Assembly (NCBI GenBank): GCA_001442985.1
Contig: LDYB01000020.1
Location: 124,001 to 188,000, forward strand
DNA: 64,000 bases
From: Armatimonadetes bacterium DC
GTDB lineage: Bacteria > Armatimonadota > Fimbriimonadia > Fimbriimonadales > GBS-DC
Direction of reading: 5' to 3'
Every line of letters starts with the position of its first letter. Within the stretch, counting starts at the first letter, position 1. The notes beneath the pieces are model-generated. The model was not told the origin of the DNA. It ran no database searches and saw nothing but the letters and a program-made list of their open reading frames with translations. This document shows positions 46,785 through 54,777 of this stretch, one piece after another. A program made the translations under genes and the position numbers.

Positions 46785-48053
46785 ATGCGGAAGGTCAGAG
46801 TGAACAGAGCGAGCGTCGCGCTGTGGGCGCGACTGAGTGGTGTGTTGCTGACGGGACTGATGACACTGGCAGTGTTGCCTGCGCAGCGGCTCTACTGGCT
46901 GGGGACGCTGACCGAGACAGGCGGCGTCAGTTATGCGTATGGCGTTTCCAACGACGGGCTGACGGTTGTGGGGCACGCGAACGGCAGCGCCGTGGTGTGG
47001 AATCGCGCCGCGAACACGATTATCGTTGTCCTGCAAGGGTCGGATTCTCGCCTGTGGGCGGTCTCGGCAGATGGCTCTGTGGCTGTGGGGAACACCTACC
47101 CCGATCCGGTAGGGGGTCCTGAGCGTGCGTTTATGTGGACGCGGCAGAACGGCTTCCAGTGGCTGCCCCCTGCGCCAGGAACCTTCTGTTGGACAGCTGA
47201 CATCACGCCCTCAGGGAGATATGCGGTCGGGAAGTCCAGGGCTGGCGACAATTTGCCCACCCTGTGGGATTTGAGTCAGAACCCACCTGTGCGGCGCGCC
47301 TATGCGCCACAAGGGATGTGGCTTGGCGATGCCTATGGCATTTCCGACGATGGGCGTATTATCGCCGGGTTTGGGCACGGCAGTGGCTGGGGCTTTCGGG
47401 GCATAGTCATCGGCTTGCGCGACGACTTCAGCGTCGCGTGGTCGCGGATTCTCGCGCCCGCTTCGGGACATTCCAGCTGTGTAGCGCGCGGGCTGTCTGC
47501 TGATGGCGCAGTGGTAGTAGGCACCTCTGTGGCTTCGTGGTTCAGTGTTTACTACCCCGCGATGTGGCGTGCGGCGAACAACTGGAACCCCGAACTGCTG
47601 GCGCATCTGGGTGGCAGTGCAGGGGTAGCGTATGACATCCGCGGCGATGTGATTGTGGGCTTCTGTCGGAATGCGTCAGGGCAAAACCGCGCTGTGCGCT
47701 GGCGACTGGCAACGGCGACCACGCAGGTGGAAGACCTGAACCAGACCTACGCCAGCCTGCTGACCGACGGCTCACGGCTGGAGGTTGCTTGGAGGCTTAG
47801 CGCGAACGGGCGCTACATCGTGGGCTGGGGCTATCACGCGCCCAAAAACCGCACGGAGGCGTTTCTGCTGGATACAGAGGCGTCCAGCACGCGCGGGGAT
47901 GTGAACGGCGATGGCTGCGTGGACGACGCCGACCTGCTGGAGGTGCTGTTTGCCGTCGGTGGTGGGAGCGGGATAGAAGACCTCAACGGCGACGGGGTTG
48001 TGGACGACGCCGACCTGCTGGAGGTGCTCTTCAACTTCGGCAGTGGGTGTTAG
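46785..48053 (+). CDS. Secreted HAF-repeat protein with dockerin-like tag
   Basis: The 422-residue protein has a membrane-export segment (LSGVLLTGLMTLAVLPAQ) and beta repeats of the extracellular HAF type (YAYGVSNDGLTVVGHANGSAVVW, WAVSADGSVAVGNTYPDP, AYGISDDGRIIAGFGHG). It ends with two dockerin-like loops (DVNGDGCVDDADLLEVLFAVG and DLNGDGVVDDADLLEVLFNFG) before GSGC. AAGGAGG precedes the ATG. The open frame extends far upstream, antisense to two genes, but that extension is not coding. Confidence 0.88.
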   Translation: MRKVRVNRASVALWARLSGVLLTGLMTLAVLPAQRLYWLGTLTETGGVSYAYGVSNDGLTVVGHANGSAVVWNRAANTIIVVLQGSDSRLWAVSADGSVAVGNTYPDPVGGPERAFMWTRQNGFQWLPPAPGTFCWTADITPSGRYAVGKSRAGDNLPTLWDLSQNPPVRRAYAPQGMWLGDAYGISDDGRIIAGFGHGSGWGFRGIVIGLRDDFSVAWSRILAPASGHSSCVARGLSADGAVVVGTSVASWFSVYYPAMWRAANNWNPELLAHLGGSAGVAYDIRGDVIVGFCRNASGQNRAVRWRLATATTQVEDLNQTYASLLTDGSRLEVAWRLSANGRYIVGWGYHAPKNRTEAFLLDTEASSTRGDVNGDGCVDDADLLEVLFAVGGGSGIEDLNGDGVVDDADLLEVLFNFGSGC

Positions 48054-48118
48054 GGCGTCCAAGAGCCCCCAGCCTGTAGGAGGGCGTCTCTGGTCTTATA
48101 GGGGTAGGTTTTTTCATG

Positions 48119-48289
48119 CCTCCCCGAAAGAGCGACGGCTGAAGCCGTTCCTAATAAACAAAGCCAGCCTTCGCTGGCTGTAGTCCCCTGTTTACGGGGG
48201 GTTGGGGGGCTGAGCCGACGAAGGTCGGTTTCGTCTTATCGGAACGGCTTCAGCCGTCAGGCTGGAGAGAAGTTTCGCGAGACTGTTCG
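48119..48289. repeat. MITE-like nested palindrome, copy e
   Basis: The core at 48133-48259 has arms GACGGCTGAAGCCGTTCCTA / CGGAACGGCTTCAGCCGTC and hairpins AGCCAGCCTTCGCTGGCT and AGCCGACGAAGGTCGGTT. They are separated by a G-rich segment that is the complement of the C-rich one in copy b. It occupies most of the 277-base gap between the HAF-repeat gene and the first uma2. Confidence 0.78.
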
Positions 48290-48305
48290 CCGCTATGGAG
48301 CGGGG

Positions 48306-48311
48306 TATACT
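48306..48311 (+). promoter_or_regulatory. -10 box of uma2 copy 1
   Basis: TATACT preceded by GGGG, 19 bases before the ATG. From this box onward the leader is identical to that of uma2 copy 2. Confidence 0.5.
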
Positions 48312-48330
48312 TAGGTCAGGGTGAGATGCT

Positions 48331-48957
48331 ATGGAGCAGGTTGTCTCCACAGAGGCGCGCACCGCGCCGCAGCAACCCCGCACCTTCGCGGAGTTCCTGC
48401 AGCAGTACGACGGCACGCACGCCGAATGGGTCAACGGGGAGGTAATGCCGCTTATGCCTGTGTCGGTAGAGCATCAAGATATAAGTATGTTTTTGCTGAG
48501 CTTGGTGGTGAACTGGGTTGCGTATCACGAATTGGGGAAGGTCTACCACCCGCCGCTGCTGGTGAAGTTGCCGTTGCCCGAAGGCAGAGAGGTCGCCCGC
48601 GAGCCGGATATTGTGGTCATCCTCAACAACAACGCAGGACGCTTTGAGGCGCAATACTTCGACGGCGCGCCCGACCTGATTGTGGAAATCGTCAGCCCCG
48701 CCAGTCGGCACACGGATCGCTTTGTGAAGTTCGAGGAGTACGAGACGGCGGGTGTGCCTGAATACTGGGTGATTGACCCTGACCGTCGGTATGCGGAGTT
48801 TTTCCAGCGCGATGCGGCAGGGTTCTATCGGGTGGCGTTTGGCGGTTCGGAGGGGGTCTATCGCAGTCGCGTGCTGGAGGGCTTCTGGCTGGAGGTGGGG
48901 TGGTTGTGGGCGCGTCCGCCGTTGTGGGGAGTTATGAAGCAGTGGGGGCTTGGTTGA
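48331..48957 (+). CDS. Uma2-family (DUF820) putative endonuclease, copy 1
   Basis: The 208-residue protein has a PD-(D/E)xK-like core: REPDIVVI (Asp), then DLIVEIVSPASRHTDRFVKFEEYETAGVPEYWVID, the Uma2 signature with the Glu-x-Val strand and the Tyr/Glu helix. The family is highly multicopy and its function is poorly known. It is nearly identical to copy 2 (52229-52855) except for residues about 37-72. The divergent patch here reads MPVSVEHQDISMFLLSLVVN. Confidence 0.88.
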   Translation: MEQVVSTEARTAPQQPRTFAEFLQQYDGTHAEWVNGEVMPLMPVSVEHQDISMFLLSLVVNWVAYHELGKVYHPPLLVKLPLPEGREVAREPDIVVILNNNAGRFEAQYFDGAPDLIVEIVSPASRHTDRFVKFEEYETAGVPEYWVIDPDRRYAEFFQRDAAGFYRVAFGGSEGVYRSRVLEGFWLEVGWLWARPPLWGVMKQWGLG

Positions 48958-49021
48958 GCGTTGTGGCGTGCGGCTCCGATGGGTTCATCGCCCCTGTCGC
49001 AGGCGGCGAACGGCGTAGGCA

Positions 49022-49057
49022 GCGTCGGCTTGGAGCCGAATCGCTCCAAGCCGACGC
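49022..49057. terminator. Strong bidirectional hairpin between convergent genes
   Basis: Two perfect 15-base arms (GCGTCGGCTTGGAGC and its complement) flank a 6-base loop. It lies 64 bases after uma2 copy 1 and 7 bases after the stop of the convergent vWA gene. No T-tract is present on either side. Confidence 0.6.
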
Positions 49058-49063
49058 ATAGAG

Positions 49064-51472
49064 TTACCACCACCGCTCGCGACGAGAGGGCTTACTCAGC
49101 ACGAGTGAAAGCACTTCGTCGCAGAGCGCCAGCAGTTGCCGCACACGCTCTGTCTCCCAGCGCTCCTGGAAATGTTCGAGGATGGCGTCCACCAGCTCGA
49201 TAACCCGCTCAGAATGCGGCGACTCTTCGGAATGCTCCGCAAGCCAGGCGTCCAGCTCGAGCAACAGTTCCAGCAGGTACTGGTCAACGAGCGTGGGCGA
49301 CTCAGGCTTTATTGAGCGCAGGTCGTGATAGAGACGCTGCAGTGGAGCGAACGACCTGCTTTCCGGAGCGGGCGCACTGAAGACAGGGGATGACTCTGCA
49401 GGCGCGCTCTGTGGGGCATCGCTCGAAACATCCCAAGCGAATTCTAAACGCGATTCATCGTCTGCTGGCGGCGACGGCATGGATAGTTGCCTTGATATCA
49501 GGAACGAAGGCGGTTCATCGGAAATGGAGCGCATGAACAGCGCGCGCGCAGGCGAGGCAAGTCTGAGCGATCGCCAGCCGCGGGGGATTTCGACAGGCTG
49601 CACGATACGGTGCTGAACGCCTCCCGGATTGACCTGCTCGCTTCGGTCGATGGCGATGAAGGCGGTGAAGCGCGACAGCACACCATACTGGAGCGAGGTT
49701 TGCACAATTCGCTGCTCCAGTCGCTTGATTCGCGCGATGTAGTAGAGGTCTTCGAGCATGCGCACCATGTGTCGCGCCCAGCTAAAGCGCAGTATGGGGG
49801 TACGCACGCGGCGGACGCGCACGGTTTGCCGCCACACGCTCCCGTCGGGTTGTCGCGCCTCAATAGCGACCACGGCGTTCCTGGGGACATGCCCCTGCCA
49901 GCGCTGCAGCACATAGGCGACGCCGCGCGTATAGAGGTTTATCGGCGACTTCGGCACGGCTGTGCTGGGCATCAGTGGCACATCGCTACTACTGACCTGA
50001 ATGTCGCGAAGTACGGGCGTGCTGAGCCGCTGGCGCAGCAGATCGAGCGTCTCATCGAGGCGGTCTTCGCTCTCGATGGGCATAAACAGCCCGCCCGTCT
50101 GCTCTGCCAGGCGGCGCAGGAAGGCGTCGTTGAGCGCTTCATCAATACCCACGATGTAGAGGGTAACGCCCGCGTTCGCCACATAGCGCAGAATCTGCTC
50201 CTCGTTGCCCACCTGACCATCGGTAATCAGCACGACAATCGGACATGCTTCTCGCGGTGTTTCTTCCGATTGCCCCTGTGCGGGATGCGTACACTGCTGA
50301 ATTGCCGCCTGTAGCGCTCTGAGCATCTCCGTACCGCCACGGGCATGAATTCGCGCCAGCCACTGCGTCGCCTGGAAGCGCGCCCTATCGGACGCAGGCT
50401 GGAACGCGCCGTTGTCAAACGCCTCCACAGTATCGTCGAACACCAGCACGCCGAATCGGGCGGTAGGGTTCAGCGAGTCGATCAGGCGCACGGTGGCGCG
50501 TTTCGCCGCCTCCATCTTCCAACCGTCCATACTGCCCGAACGGTCCACAACGAAAAGCACATCGCTCAGCATGGCGGGCGACTCGGCGTTGTCGGCGAAT
50601 ACAAGGGTTAGTAGCGTGCCCTCGTTGGGATTGTTCGGGTCGGGCGCCAGCAGGGCGCGCGTGGTCCGCTCCTTCTGCAGGAGACGGAAGCGCAAGATGA
50701 AATCACGGTCGATGCGCTCACCGGGCTGCAGGCGCACGGTGTAGACACCCTGAGCGTTGATGGTCATCACATTATGCAGCGAGGCGCGCAGGTCTGTAAG
50801 GGGCGTTGTGCGCCCATCGATGCGCACCTCGATGGCAAGTTGCACGGGGTTCGGGAAACCTGGCAGCAGCACAGGCGGGGTAATTCGCGAGGCGTCGGGC
50901 ACGGCGTCGGTGTCGGGTGCGGTGCCGTAGCCCACCGAGTCGTCGAGAGGCATTCCGGGAATGTAGCGCGGCGCGACCACCAGCGGCACGCGATAGGTTG
51001 CCTCGCCGCTGTCCAGCTCCAGCAGGCTGTAGAGGGTCAGCGTGATATGCGCCTCTTCGCCAGGCATCAGGTTCCCCACGCTGAGGGTGAACACATTCGG
51101 GCGTTCCTCTTCCTGCATCGCGGCGCGGTATCCCTGCTGAATGGCGGCTTCGTACTCCTGTCGCGCCTGCAACCGCTCTTTCAGCACGCCTTCCACCACG
51201 CGCCCGTTCACGGTCATCTGGAACCCCCCCACACCGGCGCGGTCGGGCAGAGGAAAGATATAGATCGCCTCCAGCGCCCGGTCGGTTGGGTTCTGAAAGG
51301 TCTGGCGAATGACGGTCTGGGCGAAAATGCCTACGATGTCCGCCTCGACTTCAAGGCGTTTCAGGGGCAAGTTACCCTGTGGCGTCGTCAAGGCGCCAAT
51401 CCCGTTCTGTGACGGCTGCGCGGGCAACATCTCCACGACGGGAACGCTCTGCACTTTAGTCTGCTTCGCCAT
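49064..51472 (-). CDS. VIT and von Willebrand A domain protein
   Basis: The protein of about 802 residues has an N-terminal VIT domain (residues about 25-150: LEVEADIVGIFAQTVIRQTFQN, AIYIFPLPDRAGVGGFQMTV) and a vWA domain with an intact metal site DRSGSMDGW near 309 and FGVLVFDD. A long C-terminal region includes a coiled, Glu/Leu-rich end (QYLLELLLELDAWLAEH). No signal peptide is visible, so it may be cytosolic or surface-exposed by another route. The start at 51472 (MAKQTK) follows GGAGG inside the merR end; the two genes overlap by 17 bases. Confidence 0.9.
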   Translation of the reverse strand: MAKQTKVQSVPVVEMLPAQPSQNGIGALTTPQGNLPLKRLEVEADIVGIFAQTVIRQTFQNPTDRALEAIYIFPLPDRAGVGGFQMTVNGRVVEGVLKERLQARQEYEAAIQQGYRAAMQEEERPNVFTLSVGNLMPGEEAHITLTLYSLLELDSGEATYRVPLVVAPRYIPGMPLDDSVGYGTAPDTDAVPDASRITPPVLLPGFPNPVQLAIEVRIDGRTTPLTDLRASLHNVMTINAQGVYTVRLQPGERIDRDFILRFRLLQKERTTRALLAPDPNNPNEGTLLTLVFADNAESPAMLSDVLFVVDRSGSMDGWKMEAAKRATVRLIDSLNPTARFGVLVFDDTVEAFDNGAFQPASDRARFQATQWLARIHARGGTEMLRALQAAIQQCTHPAQGQSEETPREACPIVVLITDGQVGNEEQILRYVANAGVTLYIVGIDEALNDAFLRRLAEQTGGLFMPIESEDRLDETLDLLRQRLSTPVLRDIQVSSSDVPLMPSTAVPKSPINLYTRGVAYVLQRWQGHVPRNAVVAIEARQPDGSVWRQTVRVRRVRTPILRFSWARHMVRMLEDLYYIARIKRLEQRIVQTSLQYGVLSRFTAFIAIDRSEQVNPGGVQHRIVQPVEIPRGWRSLRLASPARALFMRSISDEPPSFLISRQLSMPSPPADDESRLEFAWDVSSDAPQSAPAESSPVFSAPAPESRSFAPLQRLYHDLRSIKPESPTLVDQYLLELLLELDAWLAEHSEESPHSERVIELVDAILEHFQERWETERVRQLLALCDEVLSLVLSKPSRRERWW

Positions 51473-52073
51473 TTCGTTCAACCTCCATCGGTAGGTTCTC
51501 ACCGGAAACAACGCCCAGTTCGTTCAGGAGGCGCATTAGGGGCATCGCCGCACGCTGGATTTGTGCAATCGCCTGCGGGTCGAGCGGCTGATCCAACTGC
51601 AGACTCAGCTCGACGCCGGGCGCAAGCGACACCACCTGCCAGGTTTGCACTGCAAGCGCTTGGGTTGCTTCAGGTGGCGCGGGCAGCGTCTTCCAGAATC
51701 GACGGCGACGGCGCACCGACACCGTAGGCGCTTCGGCTGGCGCGTCCAGCGATTCGGGCAGGCGGGCAATCCGCTCCAACGCCTCGTCGGTCAGCCCGTA
51801 CAAACGCTGTTGAATCTCCACCAGCGATAGCCCCTCGGCTTGCAGTCGTTTGATGGCGACCAGCTGCGCCAGATGGCGGCGGGTGTAGTAGGCAATACGC
51901 CCGCGCATTATCGGGCGATCCAGCAGTCCCAGCGTGGTGTAGTAGCGCACCGTGCGCAGGTTCGGCAGCTCCGCTACCTGACGGCTCGGCGGACCCCAGT
52001 AGTCCTGCCGTAATACCTGTGCAGCGACCTGCGTCAGCGCCTCTATAGTCCACAACGGCTGCGTCGTTTCCAT
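51456..52073 (-). CDS. MerR-like transcriptional regulator coupled to VIT-vWA gene
   Basis: The 205-residue protein has a MerR helix-turn-helix (LRTVRYYTTLGLLDRPIMRG, then YYTRRHLAQLVAIKRLQAEGLSLVEIQQRLYG). About 20 extra residues lie between the first helix and the RTVRYY segment. The C-terminal part (WQVVSLAPGVELSLQLDQPLD) may sense a ligand or a partner. The start at 52073 is 9 bases from a TATAAT box and has no ribosome site, so the mRNA is likely near-leaderless. Overlap with the vWA gene implies joint expression. Confidence 0.82.
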   Translation of the reverse strand: METTQPLWTIEALTQVAAQVLRQDYWGPPSRQVAELPNLRTVRYYTTLGLLDRPIMRGRIAYYTRRHLAQLVAIKRLQAEGLSLVEIQQRLYGLTDEALERIARLPESLDAPAEAPTVSVRRRRRFWKTLPAPPEATQALAVQTWQVVSLAPGVELSLQLDQPLDPQAIAQIQRAAMPLMRLLNELGVVSGENLPMEVERNGEAD

Positions 52074-52082
52074 CCACACCCT

Positions 52083-52088
52083 ATTATA
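52083..52088 (-). promoter_or_regulatory. -10 box of the merR-vWA operon, near-leaderless
   Basis: TATAAT on the minus strand, preceded by GG, ends 9 bases before the ATG at 52073. Confidence 0.5.
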
Positions 52089-52203
52089 CCACACTGCAAT
52101 ATATCACTGTCAAGTCTTGCGGAAGGCGTTCGGAGGTCTTTTGCGAGCTTGTTTCCAGAGGTGTTTGGGCGTGAGGCGCGCTGTTCGCTGCTACGATATG
52201 AGG

Positions 52204-52209
52204 TATACT
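52204..52209 (+). promoter_or_regulatory. -10 box of uma2 copy 2
   Basis: TATACT with the same downstream leader (TAGGTCAGGGTGAGATGCT) as copy 1, but without the GGGG before it (GAGG instead). Confidence 0.45.
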
Positions 52210-52228
52210 TAGGTCAGGGTGAGATGCT

Positions 52229-52855
52229 ATGGAGCAGGTTGTCTCCACAGAGGCGCGCACCGCGCCGCAGCAACCCCGCACCTTCGCGGAGTTCCTGCAG
52301 CAGTACGACGGCGCGCACGCCGAATGGGTTAATGGAGAGGTTGTACCTGCTATGCCCGTATCAATTGAGCATCAACGGTCAAGCAGGTTCCTCTACACGC
52401 CGCTGAGCAGTTGGGTAGATTATCACAATCTTGGAGAGGTCTACCACCCGCCGCTGCTGGTGAAGTTGCCGTTGCCCGAGGGCAGAGAGGTCGCCCGCGA
52501 GCCGGATATTGTGGTCATCCTCAACAGCAACGCAGGACGCTTTGAGGCGCAATACTTTGACGGCGCGCCCGACCTGATTGTGGAAATCGTCAGCCCTGCC
52601 AGTCGGCATACTGACCGCTTTGTGAAGTTTGAGGAGTATGAGACGGCGGGCGTGCCCGAATACTGGGTGATTGACCCTGACCGTCGGTACGCGGAGTTTT
52701 TCCAGCGCGATGCGGCAGGGTTCTATCGGGTGGCGTTTGGCGGTTCGGAGGGGGTCTATCGCAGTCGCGTGCTGGAAGGCTTCTGGCTGGAGGTGGGGTG
52801 GTTGTGGGCGCGTCCGCCGTTGTGGGGGGTGTTGAAGCAGTTGGGTCTTGGGTGA
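52229..52855 (+). CDS. Uma2-family (DUF820) putative endonuclease, copy 2
   Basis: The 208-residue protein has the same length and nearly the same sequence as copy 1, including the leader and -10 box, and keeps REPDIVVI and LIVEIVSPASRHTDRF. Residues about 37-72 differ sharply (MPVSIEHQRSSRFLYTPLSS here) while both flanks are almost identical. The two copies are direct repeats surrounding the merR/VIT-vWA operon. Local conversion of the flanks, or diversifying change in the patch, would explain the pattern. Confidence 0.88.
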   Translation: MEQVVSTEARTAPQQPRTFAEFLQQYDGAHAEWVNGEVVPAMPVSIEHQRSSRFLYTPLSSWVDYHNLGEVYHPPLLVKLPLPEGREVAREPDIVVILNSNAGRFEAQYFDGAPDLIVEIVSPASRHTDRFVKFEEYETAGVPEYWVIDPDRRYAEFFQRDAAGFYRVAFGGSEGVYRSRVLEGFWLEVGWLWARPPLWGVLKQLGLG

Positions 52856-52949
52856 GCGTCGCCGCTTGCTACTCAGATTGGTTCCTTCGCCTGTGCTTCA
52901 ATCCGGGCAATCCCACCCCCCCATAACCCCTTCTTAACACATCGTCGGG

Positions 52950-52955
52950 TATGCT
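52950..52955 (+). promoter_or_regulatory. -10 box of the alkaline phosphatase gene
   Basis: TATGCT preceded by GGG, 18 bases before the ATG, with GGGAGGAAGC between. Confidence 0.4.
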
Positions 52956-52973
52956 TATGGCTGGGAGGAAGCT

Positions 52974-54461
52974 ATGCAGGACAAATGGACTCGTCGGGAA
53001 ATCTTGCGGCTCGGTTTCGCAGGCGCAACAGGCTTGGCGCTTTCCAGACTGGCGCTCGCCTCGCCCTCACAGAGACGCTCTGACGGTAAAGTCAAAAACA
53101 TTATCTTTATGGTCTCGGACGGCATGAGCGCGGGTGTGCCGTCGCTAACAGACGAATTTGGCAAGCTGGTGCGGGGGAAAGGCTCGTTCTGGTATCAACT
53201 GCTCCAGTCGCCCGAGGCAACGCTCGGCTTTTTCGATATGGCGTCGCTCAACTCGCTGGTAACCGACTCGTCGTCGGCGTCGTCTTCTTGGGGAAGCGGC
53301 TCGCGCATCTTCAACGGCGCGGTGAATGTGCTTCCCGATGGCACGCGCCTGACCCCGATTGCCCACATCGTCAAAAACGCAGGAAAGAAGGTGGGGCTGG
53401 TGACCACCACGCGCATCACGCACGCAACGCCTGCAGGCTTCGCCGCCGTGCAACCGAACCGCGACGACGAAGACGAGATTGCCCCCCAGTATAAGGGGAT
53501 TGTGGATGTGCTGATGGGCGGCGGTTTGCGTCATTACGCCCCCGAACAGCGCAAAGACAAACGCAACCTGATTGAGGAGTACCAACAGGCGGGCTACACT
53601 TACTGGAATCGGCGGGAGCAGGTACTTTCCAGCGAGCGCCCCGAAAAGGTGCTGGGGCTGTTCTATGGGAGCCATCTGCCCTTCACGATTGACCATATCC
53701 ACTCCGATACGCTCAAGCAGAGCGTGCCGACGCTCGCCGAGATGACCCGCAAAGCGCTGGAGATTCTGAGCCAGTCGCGCGAGGGCTTCCTCCTGCAAGT
53801 CGAGGGCGGGCGCGTCGACCATGCGGCGCACGCCAACGACGCCGCCGCGATTTTCTGGGACCAGCTCGCCTTTGACGATGCGATTGAGGTCGTCTACGAG
53901 TTCGCTTCCAAACGGGACGATACGCTTGTGATTATCACCAGCGACCACGGCAATTCCAATCCGGGCTTGAACGGCATGGGTGTGGAATACGGTGATTCTA
54001 ACAAGGCATTTGCACGGCTGGCGCAGGCACGCTGCTCGTTTGAGTTGCTCCCCAGCCACCTGCGCGGCGCCGATGCCGACAAAGTGCGCGCTGTGATTCG
54101 CGAGCAAATCGGGCTTGAAATTAATGGCGAGGAAGCCAGCGCGCTGGCGAATGCGCTCGCCAACCGAATGCCCCCCATCTGGAACGCCCAGCATCGGAAC
54201 CTGCAGGGGCTGCTGGGAGAAATTCTCAGCAACTACAACGGCATCGGCTGGACAGGCACTTCTCACACCGCCGACTATGTATGGGTTACCGCGCTGGGTA
54301 CTGGACGCGAGGAGTTCCACGGGCTGGTGCGCAACACGGACGCTTTCTATAAAATGCTGAAGCTGTTCGGGTTGTCGTTCAAAAACCCCAGCATGTCGCC
54401 CGAAGAGGCACGCAAGTATCTCTCTCGCGCCCCGCGCGTGGAGACGCCGCACTGGGTGTGA
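52974..54461 (+). CDS. Alkaline phosphatase, Tat-exported
   Basis: The 495-residue metalloenzyme has a twin-arginine leader (TRREILRLGFAGATGLAL). The catalytic fold shows IIFMVSDGMS (metal Asp), VTDSSSASSSWGSG with the phospho-Ser near residue 99, and GGRVDHAAHAND and ITSDHGN for the zinc ligands, with a further His in GTSHTADYVW. It releases phosphate from esters outside the cytoplasm. GGGAGG precedes the ATG. It lies downstream of uma2 copy 2 with its own promoter. Confidence 0.93.
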   Translation: MQDKWTRREILRLGFAGATGLALSRLALASPSQRRSDGKVKNIIFMVSDGMSAGVPSLTDEFGKLVRGKGSFWYQLLQSPEATLGFFDMASLNSLVTDSSSASSSWGSGSRIFNGAVNVLPDGTRLTPIAHIVKNAGKKVGLVTTTRITHATPAGFAAVQPNRDDEDEIAPQYKGIVDVLMGGGLRHYAPEQRKDKRNLIEEYQQAGYTYWNRREQVLSSERPEKVLGLFYGSHLPFTIDHIHSDTLKQSVPTLAEMTRKALEILSQSREGFLLQVEGGRVDHAAHANDAAAIFWDQLAFDDAIEVVYEFASKRDDTLVIITSDHGNSNPGLNGMGVEYGDSNKAFARLAQARCSFELLPSHLRGADADKVRAVIREQIGLEINGEEASALANALANRMPPIWNAQHRNLQGLLGEILSNYNGIGWTGTSHTADYVWVTALGTGREEFHGLVRNTDAFYKMLKLFGLSFKNPSMSPEEARKYLSRAPRVETPHWV

Positions 54462-54469
54462 GAGGCAAC

Positions 54470-54645
54470 TTCGCTGGTGCCTGAGCAAGACGGGTGAACC
54501 CGTTCCTCATAAACGAAGCCCGCCTGCGCTGGCTCTTCGTAGCCTGGGCATCCTGCCCAAACTCAAGCGCAGGGATGCGCTTGCTACTTCAGCCGACGAA
54601 GGTCGGCTTCGTCTCATAGGAACGGCTTCAGCCGTCGGGCACAAA
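54470..54645. repeat. MITE-like nested palindrome, copy f
   Basis: The core at 54489-54638 has arms GACGGGTGAACCCGTTCCT / AGGAACGGCTTCAGCCGTC and a hairpin AGCCGACGAAGGTCGGCT. The other hairpin is altered and an insert (GGGCATCCTGCCCA, AGCGCAGGGATGCGCTT, both hairpins) is present. It takes up half of the 316-base gap 54462-54777; the rest holds the promoter of the GntR/LacI gene. Confidence 0.75.
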
Positions 54646-54727
54646 CGCGCTACAATTCCTCAGCTTGCTCATTTTCCGAAACAGCCCCTGAACCGTTTCG
54701 AATGCAAAACCCCAAAAAACTATCGGG

Positions 54728-54733
54728 TATGCT
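54728..54733 (+). promoter_or_regulatory. -10 box of the GntR/LacI-type regulator
   Basis: TATGCT preceded by GGG, 44 bases before the ATG at 54778, with AGGAG before the start. Confidence 0.4.
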
Positions 54734-54777
54734 TAATAGCAACCTCACTCGTGTAAGGTTAAACAGGAGAACAGGCG

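Noticed and set aside
53145-54488. A 447-codon minus-strand frame opposite the alkaline phosphatase
   Set aside because: The opposite strand has a complete enzyme with all active-site residues; the antisense product has no domain.
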